A DNA stretch of 64,000 bases from Diphasiastrum complanatum (Eukaryota; Streptophyta; Lycopodiopsida; Lycopodiales; Lycopodiaceae), in assembly GCA_029204225.1 (NCBI GenBank), contig CM055097.1, positions 7,769,676-7,833,675 on the forward strand, written 5' to 3'. Within the stretch, counting starts at the first letter, position 1, and every line of letters starts with the position of its first letter. The notes under the pieces were generated by a model. It saw only the letters and a program-made list of their open reading frames with translations, was not told the origin of the DNA and ran no database searches. Positions 33,858 through 43,205 of the stretch are shown in pieces. The translations under genes were made by a program, and so were the position numbers.

Positions 33858-36044
33858 CATCTGCTTATCAAATAATGCTCTGTTTTTGTTGTACTGCAGG
33901 TTGTTGATAATATGTCTGGCAAGTGTGTCATTCTGGTGGATCAGACAAAAGTTGTCTCTGAGCTGGGACTGTCTTTTCCTCTTCCGGTTGGCTATTGCTC
34001 ATCATTGTTTCATGCATTGGTTTCAATTTTTCACAAAGTTCTCAGAAATATGATAAAATGATTAGTAGACTCATAAATTAGTTGATGTGGAAGAGAAGAT
34101 GCCATTAGACTATGTGATGAGTCAACGAACACCTCTGAAACTATTCCTGAGTTTTCACAGAATTGGTGGTTCCTATGCATAAGGATTGTTTGTGTTTGCT
34201 TGGCCTTGCCTAGACATCATGTGTCATATGAAACAACTAATCGAAATGGTATTCACATTTTGGTCAATCAACCATATTTGGGTTACATGGTCGGAATAAA
34301 ATAATCAACTCTATCACCGTTGATATTCAGCTATCTATGGTTGCTTGTCTTTATTGTTCTCCTCTTGAAATGCTTGATCTCTTCAATGTCCATTTCCAGA
34401 AAATACCATCATGTTCGCATAGCTGGTAATCTAGTACTTGTTCCACAATCTGTAGGAGGCTGACTAAGTTGCTGATCTCTTCAGTGTAGAAGTATGCTGT
34501 CAATGTAGACCTGTTAAAAGGTGCATTGGAACAGTCTTTAGATATTTAAATGCCTTTGCAAAGTTGCATAGAAGCCACCTTGCATATAATCCTTCAAATT
34601 TGAGAGTGTTTTTTGAAGTGCACAAATGACCATGGATTTTCTAGGGAACAGCTGTATGATGCTACCTCCTAATATATTGTAATCCTAGGTCGCAATGTGG
34701 TGTATTACATGGTTTAAGTATGTGTTTGTATCGTTACTAGACTCGATTTTGCTCAGGTCTCTTTTAAGTCATTGCTAGTCGTTAATTTCTGACTTTTTTT
34801 TATATACTTTTTTCAGGTTGAGGTTCTCCCTTACGCGATATCTCCTGTTCTTCGATCACTTGTGGCTCTTGGTGGAGGCATGTGTCGTCATTGAATCTTT
34901 TGACCCATCTGGTGCATGTTAGATTACCAAAGGAAAAAATGAGAAGCTTCTGCCAGCCTCAAATCTGCTTGATTTAATTTTGTTCTTTGCAACAGTGCCA
35001 GAAATCAGGAGTGCATTGAGGAAAGATGGTCCTGTGATTACAGACTTGGGTAATATGGTGGTTGATGTCAGGTACCCTGCTTTGTCTTGTACATTTGTAC
35101 AGAGAGTTTGGTAAGTGTTATCTATTTTATGGAACCTAAGGAGTTACATACAAGACATTCGTTTGATGGGGTTGAAGTGGCGCCCTTATGTGTATATCAA
35201 TGTTGCAGGGGATCGCGATCCGCTGCAAAAATGTTCCTGAACATGCGTTCCGGAATGCCAGCGATCTGCGACCTGGATCGCATTTTTTTTTTGTGGAAAA
35301 AAGCCTAATAGCCAAATTTTTTTCTTTTGATAGTTTAGTTAGTATTAAATGAACTTGAAAATCATCAATGAATGCATCAGAAGAACTTTGCTGTGAACCT
35401 CTTGAAAAACCTAGAAATTACTTTCAGGGTTTTTAATGACTAATGTTCTACTTTCCAGAGTCCTTTGGAAGTCAATTGGTTAATGTGTATCATGGTCGTT
35501 ATTCACATGTTTAAGTTAAATTACTTTGCAAAACTGGAAGTACACTCCTATTTACTTTCTTGTGTTTTCATTGTGGAAAGAGGTGCTTACATTCATTTTT
35601 CTTTTTGTTTAGCATTATGTGATGTTGATCCCGTGTATGTCTCACACAGATTCCCAGAGGGCATTAAAGATCCCGCTGCACTTGAGTGTTCCATCAACAT
35701 GATTCCTGGAGTTGTTGAAAATGGTCTGTTGCTAATTAGTGTGTTTTCCTCGGAACATAGGTTCAGGTTTTTTTTGTTTTGTTTTTATTCATTTGGCTCT
35801 TGTCATTTGTTTTGAAGTTGCCAATCGGGTATAGTCTGGTAAAAAATGGGAGTTAGTTTCTGTAATGGCCCTTTGTTTTCATTCTATATTGAGCCTTTTC
35901 CTTGCACACTCTGCAGGATTGTTCATTGGAATTGCAGATTCCGTTTTAGTTGCAACGCATGATGGTGAGGAAATTACGATCGTTGAGCTTGCCGAGTTTG
36001 TGAAGAGTCTATCAACTGCCAGCCAAGAATCTGCCAAGACATAA
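14555..36044 (+). CDS. Ribose-5-phosphate isomerase, type A (RpiA), plastid-targeted; 10 exons
   Basis: Interconverts ribose 5-phosphate and ribulose 5-phosphate in the Calvin cycle and pentose phosphate pathway. Exons: 14555-14798, 14984-15135, 26136-26207, 26365-26445, 26820-26849, 33900-33986, 34817-34877, 34996-35071, 35650-35723, 35917-36044. They join in phase to 1005 nt, 334 residues plus TAA. Residues 1 to about 78 are Ser/Arg/Ala-rich with few acids, as in a chloroplast transit peptide. The enzyme then shows the substrate loop VGLGTGST, VIGVPTS, the catalytic DGADEVE and KGGGAAHTMEK (its Glu is the expected base), followed by VEVLPYAISPVLRSLVALGG and PGVVENGLFIG. ATG at 14555 is the first in frame and gives the transit peptide. 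Introns 2 (11.0 kb) and 5 (7.05 kb) are full of transposons. Introns 5 and 7 appear to start with GC (26850, 34878). Exon 7's end is the least certain: the GC donor is preferred because it keeps LGG-V-PEIR. All key residues are present, so it is likely functional. Confidence 0.93.
15545..16974 (-). mobile_element. LINE 1, 3' part with reverse transcriptase (left of a nested LTR element)
   Basis: Non-LTR retrotransposon inside RpiA intron 2. The minus-strand frame 16117-15800 reads FRAHYSTTYHIFTRRAIIEE, then VYYCFVDFEKTFDYVPRS, which is reverse-transcriptase motif A. Further on, in a shifted frame near 15570-15600, comes ILLYVDD, the catalytic YVDD. The left end stops shortly after YVDD. The copy has frameshifts and stops and cannot be active. 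It is interrupted at 16974/20877 by the LTR element; the endonuclease part continues at 20877-21340. Confidence 0.8.
16975..18119 (-). mobile_element. Left (3') LTR of non-autonomous LTR retrotransposon, 1145 bp
   Basis: Plus-strand ends are TGTAGCGCAGG...TTTACAACA, so on the minus strand the LTR runs TGTTGTAAAG...CGCTACA with canonical TG...CA ends. Inside (on minus), the neighbouring element interior supplies a purine tract, AAAGGTGGGGTGGA (18120-18135), immediately before this LTR, as expected for a 3' LTR. Compared with the right LTR it carries about 390 extra bp at roughly 17256-17650. Confidence 0.88.
20066..20876 (-). mobile_element. Right (5') LTR of the nested element, 811 bp
   Basis: Starts TGTAGCGCAGG (plus strand) like the left LTR and ends TTTACAACA. 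Near 20341 it jumps from 'cattccaa' directly to 'atcagagtcag', skipping a segment present in the left LTR. Otherwise the two LTRs are very similar, with scattered substitutions and small indels, indicating a moderately old insertion. Confidence 0.87.
20877..21340 (-). mobile_element. LINE 1, endonuclease part (right of the nested LTR element)
   Basis: The minus-strand frame reads IAGCYFPPDSSSVVEG and then DIIRLVDRGHVF, the plant LINE AP-endonuclease signature (CYFPP...D-I..). In LINE 2 the same region continues to GDFNART. Here the following SDFNTM appears after a shift. The reading LAIYNGQACWPDSSNY breaks at 20877 and resumes at 16974 (CHPHNGKHWVRDYLVGSP), matching the uninterrupted stretch of LINE 2. 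This shows the two halves were once one element. Confidence 0.75.
21366..22004 (+). CDS. Unrecognised 212-aa ORF at the 3' end of an LTR element
   Basis: Open for 213 codons with no frameshift. It reads for example RQLRVDPYYVPMPRRQKWKD, SWNISVDFHRALQAYQREYV and LPIARLYFRAAMMGG. It is rich in Trp and Pro, and I match it to no standard gag, integrase or RNase H motif. Its stop is about 35 bp before a polypurine tract and LTR start on the same strand, so it is the last ORF of a truncated LTR retrotransposon: an extra ORF, the end of a polyprotein, or a captured host sequence. The start is uncertain because the element is cut at about 21340. Confidence 0.45.
   Translation: MDKIPALGEQPAWRITVFEKTPESIRSYVASPRQLRVDPYYVPMPRRQKWKDLGLAMDKITIHTPNWPIIHQPYSWNISVDFHRALQAYQREYVHSPDPTVRQSAMFAKDLTLLASVATKWDDCLPTLAFNPNKPMASEQIKDQLPIARLYFRAAMMGGSWESCFTSWTTSKWIAGAHRCFLPHNLDFNTDFMEKVQYHLIKIWREANKSPQ
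22040..22741 (+). mobile_element. Polypurine tract and 3' LTR of a truncated LTR retrotransposon
   Basis: GGTGGGGGA (22043-22051) is a polypurine tract, and the LTR begins TGTTGGAGGG at 22055. It contains TATAAAAAGG at 22361 and AATAAAG at 22411-22417, in the order expected for U3-R-U5. The right end is not clearly defined; ...ACGCGTGACA near 22741 is the best guess. The rest of the element, except the 212-aa ORF, is missing. Confidence 0.6.
22840..23085 (-). mobile_element. Possible gag N-terminus fragment of an LTR retrotransposon
   Basis: The minus-strand frame from about 23080 reads MEPTQSKDDEPMTTPTIQNV and continues to an INNLQQQVIDMQ coiled stretch, reminiscent of Ty3-type gag starts. 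It terminates within 50 codons. Resemblance is by composition only. Confidence 0.3.
23370..25900 (-). mobile_element. LINE 2, ORF1 tail through reverse transcriptase
   Basis: A second, more complete LINE in RpiA intron 2, ending about 235 bp before exon 3. On the minus strand, 25891-25646 reads EEGRKAFQKARDYGRRAIYR (LINE ORF1/RNA-binding tail style). 25512-25138 is the AP-endonuclease with VACYFPPESNSF and FLIGDFNART. 25313-24438 is one long frame including LAIYNGLSCWPNSGKC and NHLMGSPSSISLIY. Reverse-transcriptase remnants follow (23889-23695, FEILSRKLGIRKRGFTIVLW in a shifted frame) and YVDD at 23564-23379. Several shifts make it inactive. Same family as LINE 1. Confidence 0.82.
26850..27600 (+). 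other. Start of RpiA intron 5, nothing firm
   Basis: AT-rich intron. Near 27536-27580 'ttcggacagcattctgttgtccgg' and a following GGGGCAACT resemble the ends of the hAT-like elements described below, so a decayed copy may border the array that follows. 27603-27630 is a short TACA microsatellite. Confidence 0.35.
27645..28815. repeat. Motif array: TTTTCGAGACTC / TTTTTGGAGACTC / TTTCGAGGTA
   Basis: About 1.2 kb made almost only of short interchangeable words: TTTTTGGAGACTC, TTTTCGAGACTCGAA, GGAGTCTCCAAATTT, AATTTGTGGAGAGACGAA and TTTTCGAGGTATTT. Many are self-complementary (GGAGTCTCC, TTCGAGACTCGAA, TCGA). The left half is dominated by the GAGACTC words and the right half by CGAGGTA words. There is no fixed period. 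Open frames of 76-177 aa here, rich in FEVF/SRYFR, are translations of the repeat and not genes. Confidence 0.9.
28816..30474 (+). other. RpiA intron 5, mostly unassigned
   Basis: 28845-28905 is a CCCTCCCC/AAAAATGC run, a short continuation of the array's low complexity. 28965-29070 has repeated CCGTCAAC words, and 29085-29135 a TATAGAGA microsatellite. From 29140 to 30470 I see no coding or terminal-repeat signal. Confidence 0.45.
30475..30905 (+). mobile_element. Copia integrase fragment
   Basis: Readings in shifting frames give PYTLG-stop-NGIVESK (integrase C-terminal 'PYTPQQNGV.ER'). Near 30712-30890 LDKRRRKLDPKSLKCILLGN is followed by TRRIITSSDVICDE, the hallmark of the Ty1/Copia integrase tail ('KLDPKS..C.FLGY...R.I..SRDV.FDE'). 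Frameshifted and truncated on both sides. Confidence 0.8.
30906..31554. other. Possible Copia-linked sequence and (CT)n microsatellite
   Basis: Contains repeated ATCGA/TCGAC words (31010-31110), a TATA-like TCTATATATTCG near 31250, and a (CT)n run at 31323-31388. No complete LTR could be delimited. Confidence 0.4.
31555..32299. mobile_element. hAT-like non-autonomous DNA transposon with GCGATTCG subterminal repeats
   Basis: Perfect 10-bp terminal inverted repeats, CATAGTTGCA at 31555-31564 and TGCAACTATG at 32290-32299. Just inside both ends the word GCGATTCG and its relatives (AATCGCGATTC, GATTCTCGAATCGC) recur, followed by an A/T homopolymer. Flanks AGATTAAT and GATTTAAT are compatible with a degraded 8-bp target duplication, the hAT hallmark. 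The interior has several short overlapping frames but no transposase motif I can see. Length 745 bp. Confidence 0.7.
32300..33257 (+). other. Intron DNA with poly-C tracts
   Basis: 32716-32729 is C14 and 32732-32750 is C19, separated by TT. The adjoining sequence to 33257 is probably the interior (minus strand) of the LTR element whose primer-binding site follows. No gag or pol motif is readable. The 133-aa minus-strand frame spans the poly-C and is an artefact of Gly runs. Confidence 0.45.
33258..33860 (-). mobile_element. Primer-binding site and LTR of a minus-strand LTR retrotransposon
   Basis: GGCTCTGATACCA (33258-33270) is the complement of the 13-nt initiator-Met primer-binding site TGGTATCAGAGCC. 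TGTTGCAACTC at 33273 is the complement of an LTR 3' end, so the LTR extends rightward. It includes a GA microsatellite (33812-33850), and its other end is near 33860. It finishes about 40 bp from the exon 6 acceptor of RpiA, so the last part of intron 5 is transposon-derived. Confidence 0.6.
33987..34816 (+). other. RpiA intron 6
   Basis: Unremarkable AT-rich intron with donor CCG/GTTGGC and acceptor TTTTTTCAG. No repeat or coding signal seen. Confidence 0.6.
35198..35480. mobile_element. Fragment of a hAT-like element in RpiA intron 8
   Basis: CAATGTTGCAGG (35198-35209) resembles the CATAGTTGCA end of the element at 31555. It is followed by GGATCGCGATCC, GCGATCTGCGACC and GGATCGCA words and then a T-rich run, the same layout as the left end of that element. 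A right end was not found; the preceding GTGTATAT partly recurs (GTGTATCA) near 35485. Confidence 0.4.
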
Positions 36045-38754
36045 GTTACCATCATCGTTGGAGCAGTAATGTTGCCTGTGTAGATGCCCACAAAGGCATC
36101 GGAGCTCGTCCTTGAGATCTTCACATTGTACTTACCAAAAAGTGAACATTTATATAATCAGTATGATAGTTGCAGCTGGCAAGTAGTAACAACAGAGGCA
36201 AGTATTCGGAAACTTATCTTCTGCGACAATGTTTTGCTACTTATACAATAGCTGAAATTGAAGATATCAATCACATTTTTGGCTATAATTTATATGAAAA
36301 GTCAAGTGGCAAAGTATGTCTCTTCAAAATAATGATCTTGGTGCCAACAAGATTTTGGCTACAAGGTGCACAAAAGCATTTTGGCTTTTGAAACTGCACA
36401 AATAGGAACTAGCGGAGTACATAAACTTCTAGTGGGTCTTTTTTATAAAGTCTAGGCTATAGAAAGGTGCAGACGGTATTTATTTTATAGATTAATTGTA
36501 TCCTAATGCAAGATAAGGGTATTGATGTAGTTTTTCTGGCTTCGTATTTTATGTTGTTGAGTCTACTCGTGCATAGGTTAACTACTAGGATATTTAGGAT
36601 TCACACTTTTTTACTTATCTAATTATTTGATGTTTTTGGTGTATTTTTTATACGTAGATAGCCGCTCCATGCATTTTTAGGGTCCCATGTTCCATATATA
36701 TATAGAGAATGATTTCCTTCTGTAAGTACAGAATGCTATAATTAATCAATAATCGTTTAGTTTTTTTACATGTGAAAGAAAAGAACGTTCGGTATGGAAT
36801 GTGGGAATTTTTTCACAACAAATGCATTCTGTACACCGGATGAAACAAGCTTGTACTACTTGAATCTATGATTTCATACTAATGTATTTGCTTCATGCTC
36901 TTTGCTGTAATTCTAAGCTGAATTCAAATCCAACTTTTGAAAGTCAAACTCTAACTTTGATGCTTTAGCCTGTCACATCGTGCACATTGAGAATGTGTAT
37001 TCAATAAAAGGGGGCCTGCATCTGAAAAAGGCTGCAGTAAATTTTCTCTCTAAACACTGTGCCTCTGATTTTTGGAACAATGCACTAGAAGTTTCTTCGG
37101 GAGTCCCCAGAAGACTAGAAATAAGTGTTAAAGAGGCTAATTGCTTAGCTGCAAATTTTTAGATGCTTGGGCTCTTCATGAGAGAATTCATGTACATTGC
37201 TTGTAGGACTTTGTCTATAATTCTATATGGTGATCTTTCAATAATCATTGAAGGGGATTGTCCATTTTTCAGGCTTTATGTAATGGCCATATCTGTGAAT
37301 CTTTTTATAACTGTAGAAATGCTTGAAGATTTTTAATGATCCTGTGTCTCCTTTGTACAAGTAGGGTGATCCTTGGGTGGCTCATTTGGAATATCTTATA
37401 ATGGTGATTTCTGCCAAGCAATGCAGATAGTCCTAGAATGCCAAAAGAAAGCATTGTAAGGGATTTTGCTGGCACTGCTACTACGAGCAAAAATAGATTG
37501 CGGCAATTGTATGGCCCAAGATGACCACATGAAAGGCTCATCATGAACATTAGAACACCAACTCTCCAACAGAAATGGTCAACATGCATCAAGATGGCCA
37601 TTGTCAGGAAAGCAGATGGCAATAGTAAAGCATGGAGCCCAAGCTTTATGAAGTAACGAAGCACCTAAAAAATCTGCACCAGGAACTGGAACAATTGTAA
37701 TCTAAGCTAGGCAAATGATCAAATAACACCTAAGGAAGACATCATGAGGCGATGGCCATAGGCATGAGAGAGAGAGAGAGCAGTAGTTGAAGGATTTCTA
37801 TGTCACCATTGAGATCCCAAGGTATCTATAAAGCCAATGAATGGAAAATACCATCCACAAGAGGTAGCTCAATGCATTTCATGAAAAACATATAGAACAA
37901 AACATCATATAGAACCGTCATGGATTTGCTCCACAAATGTATCACTAATAAAGCCATAATTAGAGATTTAGGAAATGTGTAATGAGATTTTTGTGGAGAA
38001 TAAACGTTTACACGTCTGTTAGAAAACTGATAGACAAAAGAACCTTCAGAGGAACATAAGCCTTTTCATTTCCTAACAAGGAAGAAGCGTGACCTTGATT
38101 ATCTATAATAGGCTCTAACATCGTGCTACATCTTTGTATGGCCACTACATGATAAATATCATGGAATTGAGATAAGTCTAACTGTGGAACCTTTTTGTAA
38201 TTGTGCTAGAACATTATGTGCATGACATATGCCTTGCAGCTCTGCTCCATCTAGATTAGTATAAGAAGCTCATTTGCTAGTATTTGGACCCACAACAAGA
38301 TTCATCTACTACATAGCACATGCTTGTGTGGAGCATCTCCAATAGAGAAACTGTGGAACTATGAAAAGAACCATAATGATTGAGCGTTGCACTTCATCAT
38401 GTAGGTTACAAGTACCAAGAGAAGATACATGAAAACGAACAAGAGGAGAAATAACATACATACATGAGGATAATGGTAACTTTTAAAAATCAAGCAAAGG
38501 AATGAGGACTCAATCATCTTGTTAATCATCATGTGTGTTTCGTAAATTTACATCAAAATATTATTAATAGTATCAAAACCAAGCTATGAGGTCATGTATG
38601 GAAAATTTGTCCTATACTTTGCTTGGTCCTATTGGCAAATGAGGTTATGTTCTTCGACTTATATTGTGAAAGCTTTCTTACAACTTGAGTATCCTAGGGG
38701 AAATCAACTCTAATTCAACTTATACCTATAGCAACTATTCATGAGTCATAACGT
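36045..38754. other. Downstream of RpiA: no gene recognised
   Basis: 3'-flanking DNA, AT-rich. A minus-strand frame at 37305-37664 reads like decayed pol sequence in places, but no motif is decisive. Short GA run at 37767-37780. From about 38600, words typical of the following Copia fragment begin. Confidence 0.4.
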
Positions 38755-40166
38755 CACTCAAACTAACTCAGATCATTGGAGGGAAGCAATGGATAGAGAG
38801 TAAACCTCTTTAATGAAGAACCGGACTTGGTCTATTGTCAAATTGCTTGCTACCAGAAATATAATTGATTGCAAATTAATATTCAAAATCAAATACAAAG
38901 CCGATGGAAGTGTAGATCAAAGATTAGTGGCAAGGGATTTATCCAATAGTCAAGCATTTTTCAATCAGAAGTCTACTTTCATATAATGATGTAGCTAATC
39001 TTGAGATACATCAATTACATGTTACCTTAATGGAGTAATTGAAGAACACATTTTCATGATGCAGCCAAAGGGTTATGTACACAAAGGAAAATCATGCATG
39101 CAAATTCCATGAAGCACTTTATGGCATGACGCAATCTAATAGAGCTTGGTTTCATATAATGAACACCTTTCTCATTCAACAAGGTTACAATCCACATGTT
39201 GTAGATTCTAATGCTTAGTTCAAGTATGTGCAATAACCTTTTATGATTATTATTTTGTATGTTGATGACACATTGGTAGCAACAGTCTCGATCTCATAAA
39301 AGATGCAAAGAAGATGTTGTCCTTATAATTTGACGTGACACATATGGATGAAGTTCATTACTATCTCAAAATTCATATTCATAGAGACAAAAATAAAAGG
39401 CTGATATACATCACTCAACAGAGGTACATTTTCAATATATTTACCAAGTATAATATGATGAATTGCAAGTTCATTCACTCACCTATGGATCCAAGATTAA
39501 AATTATCAAAAGAGCAATGCCCTTAGACAAAGGAGGAAAATAATTAGATGAGAGACTACCCATATCATTCTATCGTAGGATCTCTCATGTATGAAGTGAT
39601 GGAATCGTCGACATTGATCAACTCCATATATTAAGTGGATATACAACTACAAGCCGGGTGGGAGACACGGACACTCGTAAATCTACATTTGGATTTATAT
39701 TCATTTTCTGCATTTGCTGGATCTAGGGTTGAAGTTGGATAGGAAAATCCGCTATCACTGTATGATGGCAGATGCCATGCTTGTAGTAGTAATGAGCAAA
39801 CTTCCATTGCTCTTTCATCTACAAAATTAGAGTGTATTGTTGCTTTCCAAGCTACTAAAGAAGCAGTATGGTTGAGAAACTTGTTATCGGACATCTATCT
39901 GAAATAGCATGCTTGTTTTACGTGATATCATCTCAACGTGCAATCACTTTATCAACTAACCCTAGATTTCATTCTAGGAGTAAGCATCTTAAAATTAAAT
40001 ATCACTATGTTGGAAGCAAGATTCTCAACAAGGAGGTGTGCTTATAATTTTTTCCAAACACATTACATGGCTACAAATATATCTACTAAAGTATTGAGTA
40101 TAGATGCACAGAACAGATTTTGTGCAATATTGAATCTGAAGATTGAGGCATTCATGGTTCCAGATT
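38755..40166 (+). pseudogene. Copia reverse transcriptase-RNase H remnant
   Basis: Readings across frames give HWREAMDRE and NRTWSIVKLL (start of Copia RT), FMIIILYVDDTL (catalytic YVDD, near 39240), HYYLKIHIHRDKNKRLIYIT and FIHSPMDPRLKLS. RNase H follows: DTRKSTFGFIF, ALSSTKLECIVAFQATKEA and VWLRNLL, ending near 40165. Multiple stops and shifts. It is followed directly by a polypurine tract and LTR, so this is the 3' half of an element. Confidence 0.85.
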
Positions 40167-40698
<532 letters not shown>

Positions 40699-40894
40699 AT
40701 ACATACTGCCTTTGACAATTTGACACATGACTTATCTTGTTCTACCATTTCTATTATTCATGCTATTACGATCTGAGTTTTGATGATCAGCAACGAAGCA
40801 ATCTTTCTCTATCATTCGTTATTGTTCTTCATACAATCGAACTATCATTGTCAAATAGTTATTCTACTCGTATGCACTCATTGTCAATCAATTT

Positions 40895-41269
40895 TATAGT
40901 GGAGTCAATATCATCAAATTTATCTTTCATTGATAAAGTGGATGATAATTATCACATGTGAAAGTTCAAGATGAAAGTTATTTTATTAGCCAAAGAGTTA
41001 TGAGATATTTTTGAAGGCATGGAGCTTGAATCTTTTATTGAGAAACCTACAACTACAAGATGGAGACAAAAGGGTGGAAAGGCTTTTACACTCATAGTTC
41101 TTAATATAAAATATCCTCAAATCAGTCATATCAAGTCAACTACAACCTCCAATAAAAACAAACTTCTTTTAACATTTTCAATTGTAGTAGATTTTGAAGT
41201 TCATCAAATGGATGCTCTTACAACATTTTTAAATGGTGTTACTGGAAAAGGGCATATAGATGTCTCAAC
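40895..41269 (+). pseudogene. Copia gag start fused to an RT fragment
   Basis: Reads SISSNLSFIDKVDDNYHM, stop, KFKMKVILLAKEL, stop, DIFEGMELESF, the Copia gag N-terminus ('F.G..Y..WKFKM..LL...LW.I..G'). It jumps near 41150 to FSIVVDFEVHQMDALTTFLNG, the Copia reverse-transcriptase VHQMDVKTAFLNG block. Everything between (rest of gag, protease, integrase) is deleted. It is cut at 41270 by an inverted LTR end. Confidence 0.75.
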
Positions 41270-41313
41270 TGTTGGGGTGCTCTCGAATAGATTATGTGCG
41301 GAAGAAGAAACAC
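41270..41313 (-). mobile_element. LTR 3'-end fragment, inverted copy of 43932-43975
   Basis: TGTTGGGGTGCTCTCGAATA and the following 24 nt are the reverse complement of the end of the LTR at 43206-43975, with few differences. It lies downstream (minus strand) of the reverse-transcriptase fragment 41402-41944 and so may be that copy's 3' LTR remnant. Confidence 0.7.
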
Positions 41314-41401
41314 ACTCCAACATAGAGAAAATTTCAAGATCTTTACCAAAACTACAACAAAGTATTAACTTAGATCGAATGGAGGAATGTCTTGACAGGT
41401 G

Positions 41402-41944
41402 TCAGAGACAACCATGAAGGGAGCGAATAATTAGGCGTTTGAGACACCTAGGGTCCATAGACGAGTCTATTGACTTGCAGTTTTCGATGCCATACCTATA
41501 GAGTACACTGATTAGATATCTTTCTTGAATTAGTGTGATACTCCTCCTCCCTCTGTCTCTGTTTATCTCGATTTCCAAAAGGTAGTGCACAGGGCTTAAA
41601 TCAGTCATTTTGAATTCCTTCGACATAAGATTCTTCGTCTCATAAAGTAGCTGATTCAAATTGTTGATGATCAATGAGTCATCAACGTATAGAGCTATTA
41701 TGACATAGCTTGAGCCTCTGTGTTTGAGATAAACATTAGAGTCAGTAGAGTTCGGGATGAAGTCATGCTGCAACAAGAATCGATTGATTCTATCAAACCA
41801 TGCCCTTGGAGCTTGCTTTAGCCCATAGAGAGCTTTCTGCAGCTTACATACTTTGTGTTCTTGGCCTTGAAGGACGTAACCTTCAGGTTGATAGATATAG
41901 ATATCTTCTTGTATATATCCATTCCAAAAGGCAAAACTAGACAA
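41402..41944 (-). pseudogene. Copia reverse-transcriptase fragment, 180 codons open
   Basis: Minus-strand frame with FWNGYIQEDIYIYQPEGYVL, LYGLKQAPRAWFDRINRFLL, the catalytic block ALYVDDSLIINN, and FKMTDLSPVHYLLEIEINRD. This is the central and C-terminal Copia RT. The open frame ends within SMDPR, the usual 'SP(M)..' region before RNase H, which is absent. Both catalytic Asp of YVDD are present, but the start of RT and all other domains are missing. Confidence 0.88.
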
Positions 41945-43080
41945 TAATTCATTCAGATTGATGTATAGAAATACAAGTCAGATTGATGTTGTGAGCACAA
42001 GACAATAGAGAATAAAACCACGCGCTCACAAAGCTAACTACAATCTATAACAACTATGAGCTTATTCTGACAATCAGTCTGAAAAGAGAATAACCAATGC
42101 ATGAAAGCATCTACTATGTCTGTGTCTAATAAGCTAGAGTCTCAGCGACTATGAGCGCTTGAGCGTATGTAGGTGAGCATATCTTATTACCCTTCTTATT
42201 AAGGATAATCTATATACAAATTTGCGTTGGTGCAGATGTATGTACAAGAAAGGAGCGTGGAGATGTTGCGTCTTCTGAAGTACATCATGGCTGTTGTTAT
42301 CATTGTCAAGGTGGTTGCACAGTATAGGATTCGGGCACGAGAAGTCCTCAACAAGTCAGCCAAGTCGGCCTTCCTCGATAAGTCGGCCTTCCTGGGTCTT
42401 TGATAATAGAGTGTTTCTGCAGCTGTGTGACAATGCATGTAAAATTGCAGCAATATGAATGGAACTAGATTAACATGGGATTTAGGAGAGTAGAGGAATA
42501 AATCCAACACTTATGCTTTCATTCAAATAATGTTAGATATTAATAGTTTCTAAAATAATTTGACTATCGCTACTACATCTCTACTTATTTTGATCTTAAC
42601 ATATTATAAACCTCACACACTGAATAATTTGCTACAACAACAACATTCTTATCATCAGCATCAATCAAATTCAACTAATAAACCCAGAATAACATATCAT
42701 TCTACTTTGCCATAGCGTCTAGTAGATTGTATTTTGACCTTGAAGATGAAATCTTATTTGACCCTATATTTTAATCCTCTACTATTGTGCTCACATTTTG
42801 CATTTTGAGCATGTGAATTGAAATTCTATTTCAACCCTAAACTATCAAAATTCTATGGACTTATTTACAAGTTTTTACAACATGTCATAATATCTTTGAT
42901 TTTATCAAAGATAGAAATTTAACAGTCCCTTAATGTGGATCCTCAAAAACCTTGATCTTTGGATTCAAGAAAATTGTTAAACATGTTATAGTTTTCAATT
43001 GATAATTCATTTGTAAAAATGTCTGTTGCCATAAACTGAGTTCCGCAAAATGTAAGTGTAATATCTTGACTAAGTACGAT
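41945..43080. other. Decayed LTR-type sequence, no gene
   Basis: 42275-42503 is related (inverted) to 11880-12080. It ends AAATCCAACA, and a similar LTR end recurs at about 47690-47743. The rest is AT-rich with no readable domain. Confidence 0.4.
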
Positions 43081-43205
43081 GTTGATTAAAAAATACGTCG
43101 ATCATTTGAAACCATGCCCGTGGTGACTGCTTAAGTCCATATAGAGCTTTATGAAATTTGCATACTTGATGCTCTATGCCTTCAAGTTTATAGCGTTATG
43201 GTTGA
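43081..43205 (-). pseudogene. Second Copia RT fragment, target of the next insertion
   Basis: On the minus strand it reads LEGIEHQVCKFHKALYGLKQ followed by SPRAWF, the same RT block as in 41402-41944 but a different, diverged copy. It is interrupted exactly at 43206, where a plus-strand Copia LTR begins. Confidence 0.7.

Noticed and set aside
37305-37664. 119-aa minus-strand ORF as a gene
   Set aside because: Hydrophobic by composition but with no start context or recognisable domain; other frames give weak, inconclusive pol-like words.
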